A stretch of DNA of 64,000 nt from Paenibacillus kobensis NBRC 15729. GTDB lineage: Bacteria; Bacillota; Bacilli; Paenibacillales; Paenibacillaceae. Position 1 is the stretch's first letter; each line of letters opens with the position of its first letter. The notes beneath the pieces are model-generated. The model saw only the letters and a program-made list of their open reading frames with translations. It searched no databases and had not been told where the DNA came from. The stretch is taken from NCBI RefSeq assembly GCF_004000825.1, contig NZ_BILZ01000017.1, positions 1-64,000 on the forward strand, read 5' to 3'. Below, in pieces: positions 17,587 through 26,225 of this stretch. The position numbers and the translations under genes were made by a program.

Positions 17587-18669
17587 ATGTTGAAGAAAGA
17601 ATATGATCTCATTTTGACAGCCTGTTTGAGAAATCGGACAGACTCCGAGGAAGAAAAGCTAAATGGACTGGTTAGCGAGGAAATGGATTGGGGGCTCGTG
17701 GGAGGCGAACTTGTTCATCATCGCCTTGGTGGTTATTTTTATTCTGGACTGTCCCAAGACCAGCGGCAATATCTTTTTCCTGAGTTTTTGAAAGCGCTAG
17801 ATCTACTTGTAAGAGCCCAAAGACAGCAAACGCTGGAGGTTAATCAGGCACTCCTGCCGATATTGAACAGGCTGGAAGAAGAAGGAATTCGTTACGCTGC
17901 CTTGAAAGGGGCGGTATTCAATGCTTCCATATATGCTCTGGGGGAAAGACGGTCCAATGATAGCGACATTCTCGTTCTCGAGGACGACTTGGACAAGCTG
18001 GATATCATTCTGCGTGAAGCTGGCTATATTCAAAGTATGATGCATAATGGTCAATTAGTGGAAGCTACCCGGAGGGAAAAGATGATTCAGCGGATGAATC
18101 ACCACGATCTGGTTCCCTATGTCCGCGCTTTGGACGGAGCCTTCCTAGATAAGCATGAGATCGATATCAATTTCCATTTTGACAATAAAGAGAACGACAT
18201 TACAAGGAAAGTGTTTGACCAAGGAACATTTGTTTATGAAGGAGTTCACTACACAATTAGAGGTCTGCCTTGGGAGACGCATCTTGCGCACCTTTGTGTA
18301 CACTTCCACCGTGAGGGATCAAGCAGTATTTGGAGCAGCGGGAGGAGGGATGTTGTTCTTTATAAGATCATCGATATCGCCAATACAATCCGCTTAAGTT
18401 ACACAGATCCTGCTAAAAATATGGACGAGTGGGCAGATACGATGATCCAGTTGAATTTGACCAAAGAAGCTTATTATACGCTCCATCATATCCAAAGCTT
18501 CTATAAGGATTTAGTTCCGGCTGATCTTGTTGCTACGTTGATGCCGGAAGATACACGATATGTGCAGGAGATCGAGATTTCAGGTGAAAGACGATATGAG
18601 CAAAGGAAAACTTCTTTTTATGATGACGCATTCAATTTATTCTTCCAAACAAAACCCAATAAAGGATAG
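17587..18669 (+). CDS. Nucleotidyltransferase-fold protein (PF14907-like)
   Basis: 360 residues, start ATG 17587 with GGAGAAG about 10 nt upstream. The segment EGIRYAALKGAVFNASIYAL followed by RRSNDSDILVLEDDLDKLD shows the LKG and DxD-type pattern of the uncharacterised nucleotidyltransferase family often found in natural-product clusters of Firmicutes. A second conserved region is HDLVPYVRAL with KHEIDINFHFD. The family probably transfers a nucleotide to a small molecule or peptide, but few members are characterised. Its presence beside nucleotide kinases is consistent with a nucleotide-linked product. Confidence 0.75.
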   Translation: MLKKEYDLILTACLRNRTDSEEEKLNGLVSEEMDWGLVGGELVHHRLGGYFYSGLSQDQRQYLFPEFLKALDLLVRAQRQQTLEVNQALLPILNRLEEEGIRYAALKGAVFNASIYALGERRSNDSDILVLEDDLDKLDIILREAGYIQSMMHNGQLVEATRREKMIQRMNHHDLVPYVRALDGAFLDKHEIDINFHFDNKENDITRKVFDQGTFVYEGVHYTIRGLPWETHLAHLCVHFHREGSSSIWSSGRRDVVLYKIIDIANTIRLSYTDPAKNMDEWADTMIQLNLTKEAYYTLHHIQSFYKDLVPADLVATLMPEDTRYVQEIEISGERRYEQRKTSFYDDAFNLFFQTKPNKG

Positions 18670-18981
18670 ACAATATGCTCACGATCCATGTTGAACACTC
18701 TTCATAAAAGATTTGGTTCCAACACTGAAGAGGAACACCTTTCATTCTTAGCTCCACCTGGAAGAGTATTGTCTCCTGCACTGTTATAACGAGTTAGAAT
18801 ACTCTGTTTTATCATCCCAAACGACTATCACACACTTACAAAATGTATTTCGGCATGAAGGTAGTGTCCACTGGATTAATTTGTCCAAGAAACAATAACT
18901 TTAATGAGGGAAATGATTAGGAAAAGAAGGAAACAGTTGTTAGCACAGTTTAAATATTATAATCTTTAAGGGTGGGGTCTC
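18670..18981. other. 312-nt gap before the radical SAM/kinase cassette
   Basis: Nothing coding could be supported on either strand. The reverse strand has a stop-interrupted stretch (VVWDDKTEYSNSL then stop) that hints at a dead gene but is too short to name. No clear promoter or terminator is visible. Confidence 0.35.
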
Positions 18982-20013
18982 GTGAAAACGATTGAAAACG
19001 AGTTAACAGAAAAGTTTGAATATTTCAAAAAAGGAGATGGACGTGTTCGGATCTCCTTGACCAGTAATTGTAATGCCAGGTGTTGGTTTTGTCACAATGA
19101 AGGCGCTACGCCTCCAGTCAAGTTTAACGGGAAGGACATGGTTCCGAAAAAACAATTGTTCAATACTCAAGATTATATAAACTTGGTAGACAATTTAATT
19201 CAATTAGGTGTCAAGGTCATTTATTTTACTGGCGGAGAGGCCTTGTTGTCACCACATCTGGAGCCAATCCTGGACTCTATTCCTCCTCACAGTACAGACG
19301 ATTATAACATCGTCCTAGCAACGAATGGAGTTTTTTTTGAAGAAAAGTACGAGATGCTCTCCAGAATGCATATCGATAAACTGAAAGTTTCTTTACACGC
19401 CTTCACAAATGAAACACTTTATAAAATCGAAAAACTGAAATGTATCGATAAAATAAAGAATGCCATTAAGTTGGCCAAAAGCATCATCCCGCATGTCGAA
19501 ATCAATACATTGCTGATGCCAGAGAACCAGCACGAAATTTTCGATATTATCGGGTTTGCGGAAGAAGTCGGTGTACCCATAAAAATACTCGAACTGGTTT
19601 GGACGGATCACAACAACAGTGAATCCCGGAAGATGTTGAGCACAAAGGATGTAGCTGATGCGCTTATTGCACGGGGGGGCAAAGCTAGAATAGAGTCCAG
19701 GGGCATTGGGGTCAATTTACGCGTAATCGATATGAATGAGCATACATCCATTCGTATGATGGATGAAACGATCGGTCGTACGCATGTCGGCAAATGCGAG
19801 ACATGTGATGTAAGGCCATTTTGCGTAGAAGGCTTCTACGCAATTAGAGTGGATCCGGAAGGATTTGCGCTTCCGTGTCTACTTAGGAACGACCTCAAGC
19901 TCGATCTTAAAGAATTAGAGAAGGAATCGCTAAAGGAGGTACTCCCTAGGTGGATTGGTTCTTTCATGAATGGCACGGACATGCCAGAGACGAATATAAA
20001 GATTCTGAAGTAG
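18982..20013 (+). CDS. MoaA-like radical SAM enzyme
   Basis: 343 residues. The N-terminal SAM cluster motif CNARCWFC places three cysteines at residues 30, 34 and 37; YFTGGEALL is the SAM-binding GGE motif. The strand pattern LKVSLHAF and VEINTLLMPENQHEI is that of MoaA (GTP 3',8-cyclase). A C-terminal cysteine set (residues 272, 275, 281 and 299, ending FALPC) probably binds a second iron-sulfur cluster, as MoaA or SPASM proteins do. GTG 18982 has GGGTGGGG upstream. Its 3' end overlaps the kinase gene by 64 nt, and the NDK gene follows, so a nucleotide substrate is a reasonable inference. It is unlikely to serve molybdopterin synthesis, since no moa or mob gene is nearby. Confidence 0.85.
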   Translation: MKTIENELTEKFEYFKKGDGRVRISLTSNCNARCWFCHNEGATPPVKFNGKDMVPKKQLFNTQDYINLVDNLIQLGVKVIYFTGGEALLSPHLEPILDSIPPHSTDDYNIVLATNGVFFEEKYEMLSRMHIDKLKVSLHAFTNETLYKIEKLKCIDKIKNAIKLAKSIIPHVEINTLLMPENQHEIFDIIGFAEEVGVPIKILELVWTDHNNSESRKMLSTKDVADALIARGGKARIESRGIGVNLRVIDMNEHTSIRMMDETIGRTHVGKCETCDVRPFCVEGFYAIRVDPEGFALPCLLRNDLKLDLKELEKESLKEVLPRWIGSFMNGTDMPETNIKILK

Positions 20014-20630
20014 GGAATTATCCCATCATTGTCATAGAGGGACCAGACGGAGCAGGTAAATCTACGGTCGGAGAAATGCTTGCAGAACATCTTGGAGGTG
20101 AGTATCTGACTGTTATACCTGACGTTATGAAATTTGATAGCAAATTTATTCAAGAAGAGTTGTCTCCTCTTCCTCAATTACTATTTCATATTGTCGGGCT
20201 TCTGCATGTCTCTGACCAAGCCAGAAGAATCAGTCGGGGGAAGCCCGTCGTAATCCACCGGTACTTGAGTTCATTGTTAATAAAGCACCACTTGCGCCAC
20301 CAGATTTCCGTTAAACAGGCCTTTTCCATTATTAAACCTTTAATCCAACATGTTGTATTTCCAACTGTGAGCATTTATTTATATGCGGATACGAAGGAAT
20401 TGAGCAGAAGGTTGAGCTCTCGGCCAACATTAACCTATGATGATGCGCGCGTAAAGCTGGAAGAAAAATATGCTGATCAGATGACGCAGTTGTTCTTGCA
20501 GTTCTCCGAATTTGACCCTCGTGGTAGGTCTATTAATAATACGTCAATGACGTCAGATAGCTGTGTAGTCGAAATCATTCATTATCTGAACGAACGTTTC
20601 ACAAAGTGTGGTCTTCCATGGAGACTTTGA
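19950..20630 (+). CDS. Thymidylate kinase-like NMP kinase
   Basis: 226 residues. The P-loop is EGPDGAGKSTVGEM near the N-terminus; IHRYLSS is the DRY-like substrate-binding segment and RRLSSRPTL the LID arginines, so the fold is that of thymidylate kinase. It would phosphorylate a nucleoside monophosphate. The start GTG 19950 lies inside the preceding radical SAM gene, 9 nt after a perfect AAAGGAGGT, so the long 64-nt overlap is real and implies translational coupling. It is more divergent than a housekeeping Tmk and lacks the usual Tmk neighbours, which supports a cluster-specific role. Confidence 0.82.
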   Translation: MDWFFHEWHGHARDEYKDSEVGNYPIIVIEGPDGAGKSTVGEMLAEHLGGEYLTVIPDVMKFDSKFIQEELSPLPQLLFHIVGLLHVSDQARRISRGKPVVIHRYLSSLLIKHHLRHQISVKQAFSIIKPLIQHVVFPTVSIYLYADTKELSRRLSSRPTLTYDDARVKLEEKYADQMTQLFLQFSEFDPRGRSINNTSMTSDSCVVEIIHYLNERFTKCGLPWRL

Positions 20631-21067
20631 TTCTACTGAAACCTGATGCTATTTACAGGCGACTGGTATCCCCTATCATGAACCGTTTTCTCGGCGGCGG
20701 CTTTTCTATAGTGTATATTGACTGCCGTAAGGCTTCAGCAGAAGTCATCCTTGCACATTACGAATCATTTGTACAGGAAGCGGACTATGTGAAAAATGCA
20801 CTACTTGATCAATATGAAGGTCAGTATGTGATGCCAATAATTCTTAGAAGAAACGATGCGGTAATTCACGCGAGGAAAATGATTGGATTTGCTGATCCTC
20901 CCAGGGCGGGAGTAGGTACAATACGTGGTGACTTCGGTAATGATACCTTCGCAGCAGCTAAAGAGGAAAAGAGATTATGTCGCAATTTAATACACGGCTC
21001 CGATAATGATAAGGAATACAGGAGGGAGGCGGCCATTTGGTTCCCCGATTATGTACCACTTCGATAA
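20618..21067 (+). CDS. Nucleoside diphosphate kinase, cluster copy
   Basis: 149 residues, the normal NDK length. METLILLKPDAIYRRL is the family N-terminus, and the catalytic phosphohistidine is in NLIHGSDNDKEYRREAAIWF. It converts nucleoside diphosphates to triphosphates using ATP. ATG 20618 gives the canonical N-terminus and overlaps the kinase gene by 13 nt. Together with the upstream kinase it can take a nucleoside monophosphate to the triphosphate. Compared with typical NDKs the region before the histidine is altered (GVGTIRGDFGNDTFAAA in place of the usual GTIRGD-FG-S-R context), so it is probably specialised. Confidence 0.88.
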   Translation: METLILLKPDAIYRRLVSPIMNRFLGGGFSIVYIDCRKASAEVILAHYESFVQEADYVKNALLDQYEGQYVMPIILRRNDAVIHARKMIGFADPPRAGVGTIRGDFGNDTFAAAKEEKRLCRNLIHGSDNDKEYRREAAIWFPDYVPLR

Positions 21068-21221
21068 TTTAAGAGATTCGTAAAGAGATACTGACTTGGA
21101 GAAAGTCAAACCTGTATTACTAAACTTGTAAGTTGTGCTAAGTATGTTTGAATATGTTCTAAGTGACCTCATTTTGGTGTATACTACGTAATAATGAATT
21201 AACCAGTGAGGTGAGTTATCA

Positions 21222-22679
21222 ATGAAACTAAAAGAGTTACTAGACAACGTTACATATAAGTTAATTCAAGGTTCAATGGAAACAGAAGTCCAGTCGATAG
21301 CCTATGATTCGAGAAAAGTTGTAAGAGATTCGCTTTTCGTATGTATCAAAGGCTTCAAAATAGACGGTCACCGGTTCATCGAGGATGCCGTCAGCCAAGG
21401 CGCGGTTGCAATTCTGGTGGAGAACGAGGATATATCTGTGCCATCAAACGTTGTGGTAATACAGGTTACAAGCACCAGAGAGGCCCTTTCCAAGGTAGCC
21501 AGCGCATTTTATGGGCACCCGGCGGAGCGCATGAATGTCGTTGGTATAACAGGAACGAATGGGAAAACGTCCACGAATATGATCATATCCTCTATTCTTG
21601 AGACGCTAGGATTCCGTACGGGCGTCGTGACTACAATTGAAATTAAACGCGGTAACCAAGTTATTGCCACGGACCGTACAACTCATACCACCCCTGAATC
21701 CTTGGATCTTCAGGCCATCTTTAGTGATATGAAACAAGAGGGCGTATCCCACTTAATTATGGAAGCAACTTCGATGGGATTGGAATTACACCGCGTAGAC
21801 GATTGTAATTTTCATATAGGGGTCTTTACCAATCTTACGCAAGATCACCTTGACGACCATGGCACAATGGAGAACTATTTGAAGGCAAAAATGAAGCTTT
21901 TTAAAATGTGCAAGCACGGCGTTATTAATATGGATGACCCTGTTTCTGAGATGATCAAAGAGGAAGCCACCTGCAGCATTATGACTTACGGGATTAATTC
22001 CGAGGCGGATGTTCGGGCACTTAATATCCGTATGATGCCGGAAGGTTCCAATTTCGCGTTGTCAATTTACGGGGAAGAGCGCGAAGTTCGGTATAGGATC
22101 CCCGGGACGTTTAGCGTATATAATGCAATGGCTGCCGCTGGCGTCTGCAGTCTACTGGGGCTCACCATTGATGAGATCGTGAGGGGATTAGAATCTGTTG
22201 AAGGCGTAAAGGGCCGAATTGAAAGAATTCCGTCACCAAAAGGGTATTCTGTATTCATCGATTTTGCACATTCGCCCGATGCTCTTCAGAATATCCTTCA
22301 AACCATAAGGCAGATTGCCACGGGTAAAATGATAACGGTCTTCGGTTGCGGCGGTGACCGGGACAAAACAAAGAGACCGATTATGGGTGAAATCGCAGGG
22401 AAGATTTCGGATTATTGTATCATAACCTCCGATAATCCTCGTTCAGAAGTTCCGTTGCTGATTATAGAGGATATTGAAGCAGGGCTGACGACAACCGGTT
22501 GTGATTATATAAAGATCGAAGATCGGACTTCGGCAATTGAATATGCTTTACAAATAGCGGGTACGGACGATGTTGTTGTGATTTGCGGACGAGGACATGA
22601 AAACGTACAGGAGCTTAAAGATAGAGTGATTCACTTAGACGATGCCGAGATCGTACATCGCTATATAATAAACACTTAA
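21222..22679 (+). CDS. MurE-type UDP-MurNAc-tripeptide ligase, cluster copy
   Basis: 485 residues, typical MurE length. The ATP-binding P-loop GITGTNGKTST is at 108-118; HTTPESLDLQ and the lysine in NYLKAKMKLF (the site carbamylated in Mur ligases) follow. DNPRSE (D404-R407) and GRGHE (456-460) are the positions that select meso-diaminopimelate in the MurE family. ATG 21222 has GAGGTGAG upstream. The gene is outside any mur/mra context and ends with a terminator. It could ligate diaminopimelate to a dedicated precursor or provide a resistant copy of the cell-wall enzyme. Catalytic residues look intact. Confidence 0.88.
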   Translation: MKLKELLDNVTYKLIQGSMETEVQSIAYDSRKVVRDSLFVCIKGFKIDGHRFIEDAVSQGAVAILVENEDISVPSNVVVIQVTSTREALSKVASAFYGHPAERMNVVGITGTNGKTSTNMIISSILETLGFRTGVVTTIEIKRGNQVIATDRTTHTTPESLDLQAIFSDMKQEGVSHLIMEATSMGLELHRVDDCNFHIGVFTNLTQDHLDDHGTMENYLKAKMKLFKMCKHGVINMDDPVSEMIKEEATCSIMTYGINSEADVRALNIRMMPEGSNFALSIYGEEREVRYRIPGTFSVYNAMAAAGVCSLLGLTIDEIVRGLESVEGVKGRIERIPSPKGYSVFIDFAHSPDALQNILQTIRQIATGKMITVFGCGGDRDKTKRPIMGEIAGKISDYCIITSDNPRSEVPLLIIEDIEAGLTTTGCDYIKIEDRTSAIEYALQIAGTDDVVVICGRGHENVQELKDRVIHLDDAEIVHRYIINT

Positions 22680-22696
22680 ATTCAAAGTGATGTTCT

Positions 22697-22733
22697 AAGC
22701 TAGGGTCGATTAAATCGATTCTAGCTTTTTTCG
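22697..22733 (+). terminator. Internal terminator after the MurE gene
   Basis: AAGCTAG...TCGAT pairs with ATCGA...CTAGCTT around a short TAA loop, followed by TTTTT. It divides the cluster into a left transcript and a right transcript starting before 22778. Confidence 0.85.
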
Positions 22734-22777
22734 TCAACTTTCTTTACTCAATGGAATGTACAAGGAGGATCATAGCA

Positions 22778-23935
22778 ATGTTGGATCTTGTAATTGTAGG
22801 TGCGGGCCCGTATGGTATCTCGCTAGCCGCGAATGCGTCGGCTCAGCAATTATCCTACAGGATGTTTGGACAGCCGATGAGTTTCTGGAAAGAAGATATG
22901 CCCCAAAATATGTACATCCGTACGCCATGCCAGTTCGTCAGCTTCTCGGATTATGAATCGAGGTACACCATGGAGCGATTTGCAGAAGAAACAGATGCCG
23001 TACTTGACTATCCGTTGCCGCGCTCCAGTTTTATTCAATACGCCTCATGGTTTATGAAAAAAAACGAAGTTACTTATATACCGGAGAAGGTAAAAAAGAT
23101 CAGAGGCTCAGAGTACTGTTTTGAAGTGGAACTAATGACAGGTGAAACATATATGACCAGAAACGTTGTAATTGCAACGGGCATAAGTGACTTTAAATAC
23201 ATACCAGAAGTACTTCGTGGACAGTTTGGGACGTATGTCTCACATAGCTCGGGCTATACTTCATTCTCCGCATTTATCAACAAGAGCGTCATTGTATTAG
23301 GAAGCGGGCAAAGCGCCTGGGAGGCGGCTGTATTACTTAGGGAAGCGGAGGTGGATGTCGAAATAATCTACCGGCGTATGTTGCCCAACTACTCCGTTAA
23401 TAGGATGGATGATTTTAGACTGCAAACTCTGGGGAACCAATTTTATGGTCTTTCACCTTTAGTCAAACAACGGATAAGAGATTCTGAAATGTCCAGTGCA
23501 CCGGTAGCCGCCTTTTTACAGCCCTTGGTTGAAGGGAAGGTAAGACAGACGGGGAACGTAACGATCGAGAAAACGGAAACTTCTTCAGATAAAATTATCT
23601 TAACACTTTCCGACGGGACGCGCAGAATCGCCGATCATGTCATAGCGGCTACTGGCTTTATGATGAATGTAAATAATCTACCAATGTTATCAATTCAACT
23701 AAAAAGAGAGATACAAAGAGAGCAAGGAGACGTCAGATATCCAAGGCTTAATGGCAGCTTTGAGACAAGTGTGCGAGGATTGTATTTCGCCGGGCCTCTT
23801 ACAGCATATAGCCATGGCCCGACTTTTTTGTTCCTGCTCGGCCTTCGCAAGACAGCCCGCTCGATTACGCAGGCGATCGTTGCACACAAAGGGACAGGCG
23901 GTCGTTATACTAACTTCAAAGACATTACAGAATAA
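22778..23935 (+). CDS. FAD/NAD(P)H-dependent monooxygenase-like protein
   Basis: About 385 residues with two Rossmann motifs: VIVGAGPYGISLAA at the N-terminus for FAD and VIVLGSGQSAWEAAVLL in the middle for NAD(P)H, plus the late IAATGFM motif of flavin monooxygenases and N-hydroxylases. The architecture resembles lysine/ornithine N-hydroxylases, so N-hydroxylation of an amino-acid side chain is plausible but not shown. ATG 22778 was chosen for AAGGAGGATC upstream; ATG 22751 is the in-frame alternative. It opens the second transcription unit of the cluster right after a terminator. Confidence 0.78.
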   Translation: MLDLVIVGAGPYGISLAANASAQQLSYRMFGQPMSFWKEDMPQNMYIRTPCQFVSFSDYESRYTMERFAEETDAVLDYPLPRSSFIQYASWFMKKNEVTYIPEKVKKIRGSEYCFEVELMTGETYMTRNVVIATGISDFKYIPEVLRGQFGTYVSHSSGYTSFSAFINKSVIVLGSGQSAWEAAVLLREAEVDVEIIYRRMLPNYSVNRMDDFRLQTLGNQFYGLSPLVKQRIRDSEMSSAPVAAFLQPLVEGKVRQTGNVTIEKTETSSDKIILTLSDGTRRIADHVIAATGFMMNVNNLPMLSIQLKREIQREQGDVRYPRLNGSFETSVRGLYFAGPLTAYSHGPTFLFLLGLRKTARSITQAIVAHKGTGGRYTNFKDITE

Positions 23936-24044
23936 AACCAAATTATACAGATATTATAGTGTAATCGTTTTATTTTATATGGGATTAATTTATAGTTAAA
24001 GAGGGATTTCTCTCGTGTTTATTGACTGTAAAGGAGAATGTGCT

Positions 24045-25391
24045 GTGGAATACACCCTGTTGTCAACGTGGGAGCTTTTAAGAGGGGAGAACGATCTTCT
24101 CAACGTACTAGATCAATATGTAGGGTGGGAAAAGATTCCGCCATTTTATCGTCCCGGTCGTACGGGGTGGCTACAATTGGATAAGCCTATTGAAGTTTTC
24201 AATGCCGGCAACTCTGTTAAGATTCACTCGATAAAGCTGAAAGGAATCGGCTACTGTGATGACCAATTCAACATTACAAAACCGACGTCCCTCTATTTTA
24301 ACAGAATTTTCCCCCACCTTGGCTTTTCGAGAGAAGGGAAGTTTAGGCTCGTCGAAAGTGAACAGGCTCCACTTGGCGGCCTAGAATATTCCCGAGCTCG
24401 TACTGAATATGACATTTCACTTCGCCTTTGGGAAAGCGGTTGTCCGGCAGTCGTGCCCATACGTTTATACCGATATCATCAAAGTTTTAATGGCTCCCAC
24501 GGCGAATCCAGTTTGGCAGTAGTAATTACAGGTATCCCCAAATCGAATCCCTTCCGAGCCGATTGCGCTTATCGTTACGATAACGAGAAAGACTTTGCAA
24601 ACCCAATGAACAATCATTGGCCTTTCAGCAGTCCCCAAACACAAGAAGAGCGAGATTTTGTGATCGAGCTGGGTAAAAAGTTGAATCTTGATGATTCAGA
24701 TAACTTAAGTTTGTCTTTAATTTCATTTTTTTCTGAAAAGTATGGCAGGACCTTGAGGAAGTTTCATGAGGCAGGCTTTTATCGCTATTCCGGATCACTG
24801 GATAACTACGATTATTGCTTGGAGACGGACGAGGTATACCTAATTGATCTTGATTCATCAAGACCGCTCGACGAATGCACTGACATTGAAAAGTCCTTGC
24901 AAGTTATAAGAGATTTGGCCAGTGCATTTTTTAACTTGTCCGCGGGGCTGATGCACCCGTGGTACGTAAAAAAATTCCCGTTGCACCACGTTATTGAAAC
25001 TGCACCTTTCGAATCCATTTTAAGAGGGTACTTTCACGACGTACCAGCCATATGGATCGAACGCGTTAATCGAGTTTTCATGCGATATTACAATGCTCTG
25101 CATCAACAAGTTTACGACGTTGCCGACAAGATTGTAGCGGAAACGGATCGGGACAAACAGGTGGAAAAATGGAAGCCGTTTTGGATGGACCGGAAAGAAG
25201 TTTATAGTTTGTTGATGGTCATCAATTGGTTTCTCTATGTTAAATCCGCCATAAATGAACGCTATCCTTGTGAAATGGATTGGGAGGACTTGATGGACCA
25301 AATCGCCGAATTTGCCGGTCCCCAAATTGCCGGTAGTATTGACGAGGAAATTCGGGATTTGGTCGCTTCATTTACATTGATGGGAGCATAG
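24045..25391 (+). CDS. Unknown protein with a kinase-fold catalytic-loop pattern
   Basis: About 448 residues, start GTG 24045 with AAGGAG 8 nt upstream (GTG 24015 possible). The segment FHEAGFYRYSGSLDNYDYCL followed by EVYLIDLDSSRPL looks like the catalytic loop and metal-binding segment of atypical kinases and small-molecule phosphotransferases (His...Asn, then the D in IDLDSSR). The upstream part has PTSLYFNRIF and SEQAPLGGLEYSRARTEYDI, perhaps the nucleotide-binding lobe. No canonical glycine-rich loop was seen. A phosphotransferase role is an inference. It ends 2 nt before the DapF gene, so the two are co-expressed. Confidence 0.5.
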   Translation: MEYTLLSTWELLRGENDLLNVLDQYVGWEKIPPFYRPGRTGWLQLDKPIEVFNAGNSVKIHSIKLKGIGYCDDQFNITKPTSLYFNRIFPHLGFSREGKFRLVESEQAPLGGLEYSRARTEYDISLRLWESGCPAVVPIRLYRYHQSFNGSHGESSLAVVITGIPKSNPFRADCAYRYDNEKDFANPMNNHWPFSSPQTQEERDFVIELGKKLNLDDSDNLSLSLISFFSEKYGRTLRKFHEAGFYRYSGSLDNYDYCLETDEVYLIDLDSSRPLDECTDIEKSLQVIRDLASAFFNLSAGLMHPWYVKKFPLHHVIETAPFESILRGYFHDVPAIWIERVNRVFMRYYNALHQQVYDVADKIVAETDRDKQVEKWKPFWMDRKEVYSLLMVINWFLYVKSAINERYPCEMDWEDLMDQIAEFAGPQIAGSIDEEIRDLVASFTLMGA

Positions 25392-25393
25392 GG

Positions 25394-26206
25394 ATGAATT
25401 TACTGTTTAGTAAAATGCAATCGCTTGGGAATGATTACATATTAATCGATCTCCTACATCAATCCTTTGATCAGTCGGCCCTGATTGACTTGGCGCCGGT
25501 CCTATGCGACAGAAGAATGGGGATTGGCGCTGATGACCTTATTTTGCTTTCCTCAGGTGTGGATACGGATTATTCTGTCCAAATTGTTAACCCTGACGGT
25601 TGCGAAGCTCCTATGTGTGGTAATGCGATGTTTTGCGTTTCAAGGTTTTTGCATGACCGTGGAGCTTTCGTTAACGACTCTATTAATCTTTCAACTAAGG
25701 TCGGCATCCAGTCTGTCAGGCGATCAGAAAGTCGTTTCATTTTAAATATCGGTCAGCCTGTTTTTGCATACCCCCCTGGCACTACTATTGTAGAAACACT
25801 CTCTTTCGAAGAGGAGAGGATTGATCTCACCTATCTCCAAATGGGAACATTCCATGCGATAGTCTTCGTTCAAGATCTTGACAACTATCCGGTCACGCAC
25901 ATCGGTCCGATCTTGGAACATCATCCACGCTTCCCGACTACAACAAATGTCATGTTCGTTAAATGGCAGGGCGGGTCTTCAGCTAGAGTCCGTCCCTGGG
26001 AAAGAGGGGGTACCGGGGAGACGCTTTCTTGTGGAACGGGAGCTTGCGCCGTGGCTGTGGTTCTGAAAGAGCGGTTCGGAATCGAAGGAATGATCGATAT
26101 TCATTTCCAGAAGGGGACTTTAAAGGTGAATGTTGATCTGCAGCATGGGGTGGAGGTTTTAGGCGATGCCACTTTCGTATTTCAAGGTGAGTGGCCAAAT
26201 AAATAG
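25394..26206 (+). CDS. Diaminopimelate epimerase-type racemase, cluster copy
   Basis: 270 residues. Both catalytic cysteines of DapF-type cofactor-independent epimerases are present: C75 in APMCGNAMFC and C213 in SCGTGACAVAVV. The N-terminus LLFSKMQSLGNDYILID and the motif GIGADDLILL are also typical. Such enzymes interconvert LL- and meso-diaminopimelate or related amino acids. ATG 25394 has GGGAG upstream. As with MurE this is outside a lysine-biosynthesis operon and is a cluster copy; an epimerised diamino acid may be a building block of the product. Substrate could differ from diaminopimelate. Confidence 0.87.
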   Translation: MNLLFSKMQSLGNDYILIDLLHQSFDQSALIDLAPVLCDRRMGIGADDLILLSSGVDTDYSVQIVNPDGCEAPMCGNAMFCVSRFLHDRGAFVNDSINLSTKVGIQSVRRSESRFILNIGQPVFAYPPGTTIVETLSFEEERIDLTYLQMGTFHAIVFVQDLDNYPVTHIGPILEHHPRFPTTTNVMFVKWQGGSSARVRPWERGGTGETLSCGTGACAVAVVLKERFGIEGMIDIHFQKGTLKVNVDLQHGVEVLGDATFVFQGEWPNK

Positions 26207-26225
26207 CAGAAAGAAGGGGAATGGA

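Noticed and set aside
18982-20013. Viperin-type antiviral radical SAM enzyme
   Set aside because: Although a kinase is adjacent, the cysteine motif and C-terminal cysteine set resemble MoaA rather than viperin.
21140-21190. Promoter before the MurE gene (TATACT near 21179)
   Set aside because: No acceptable -35 at 16-18 nt spacing.
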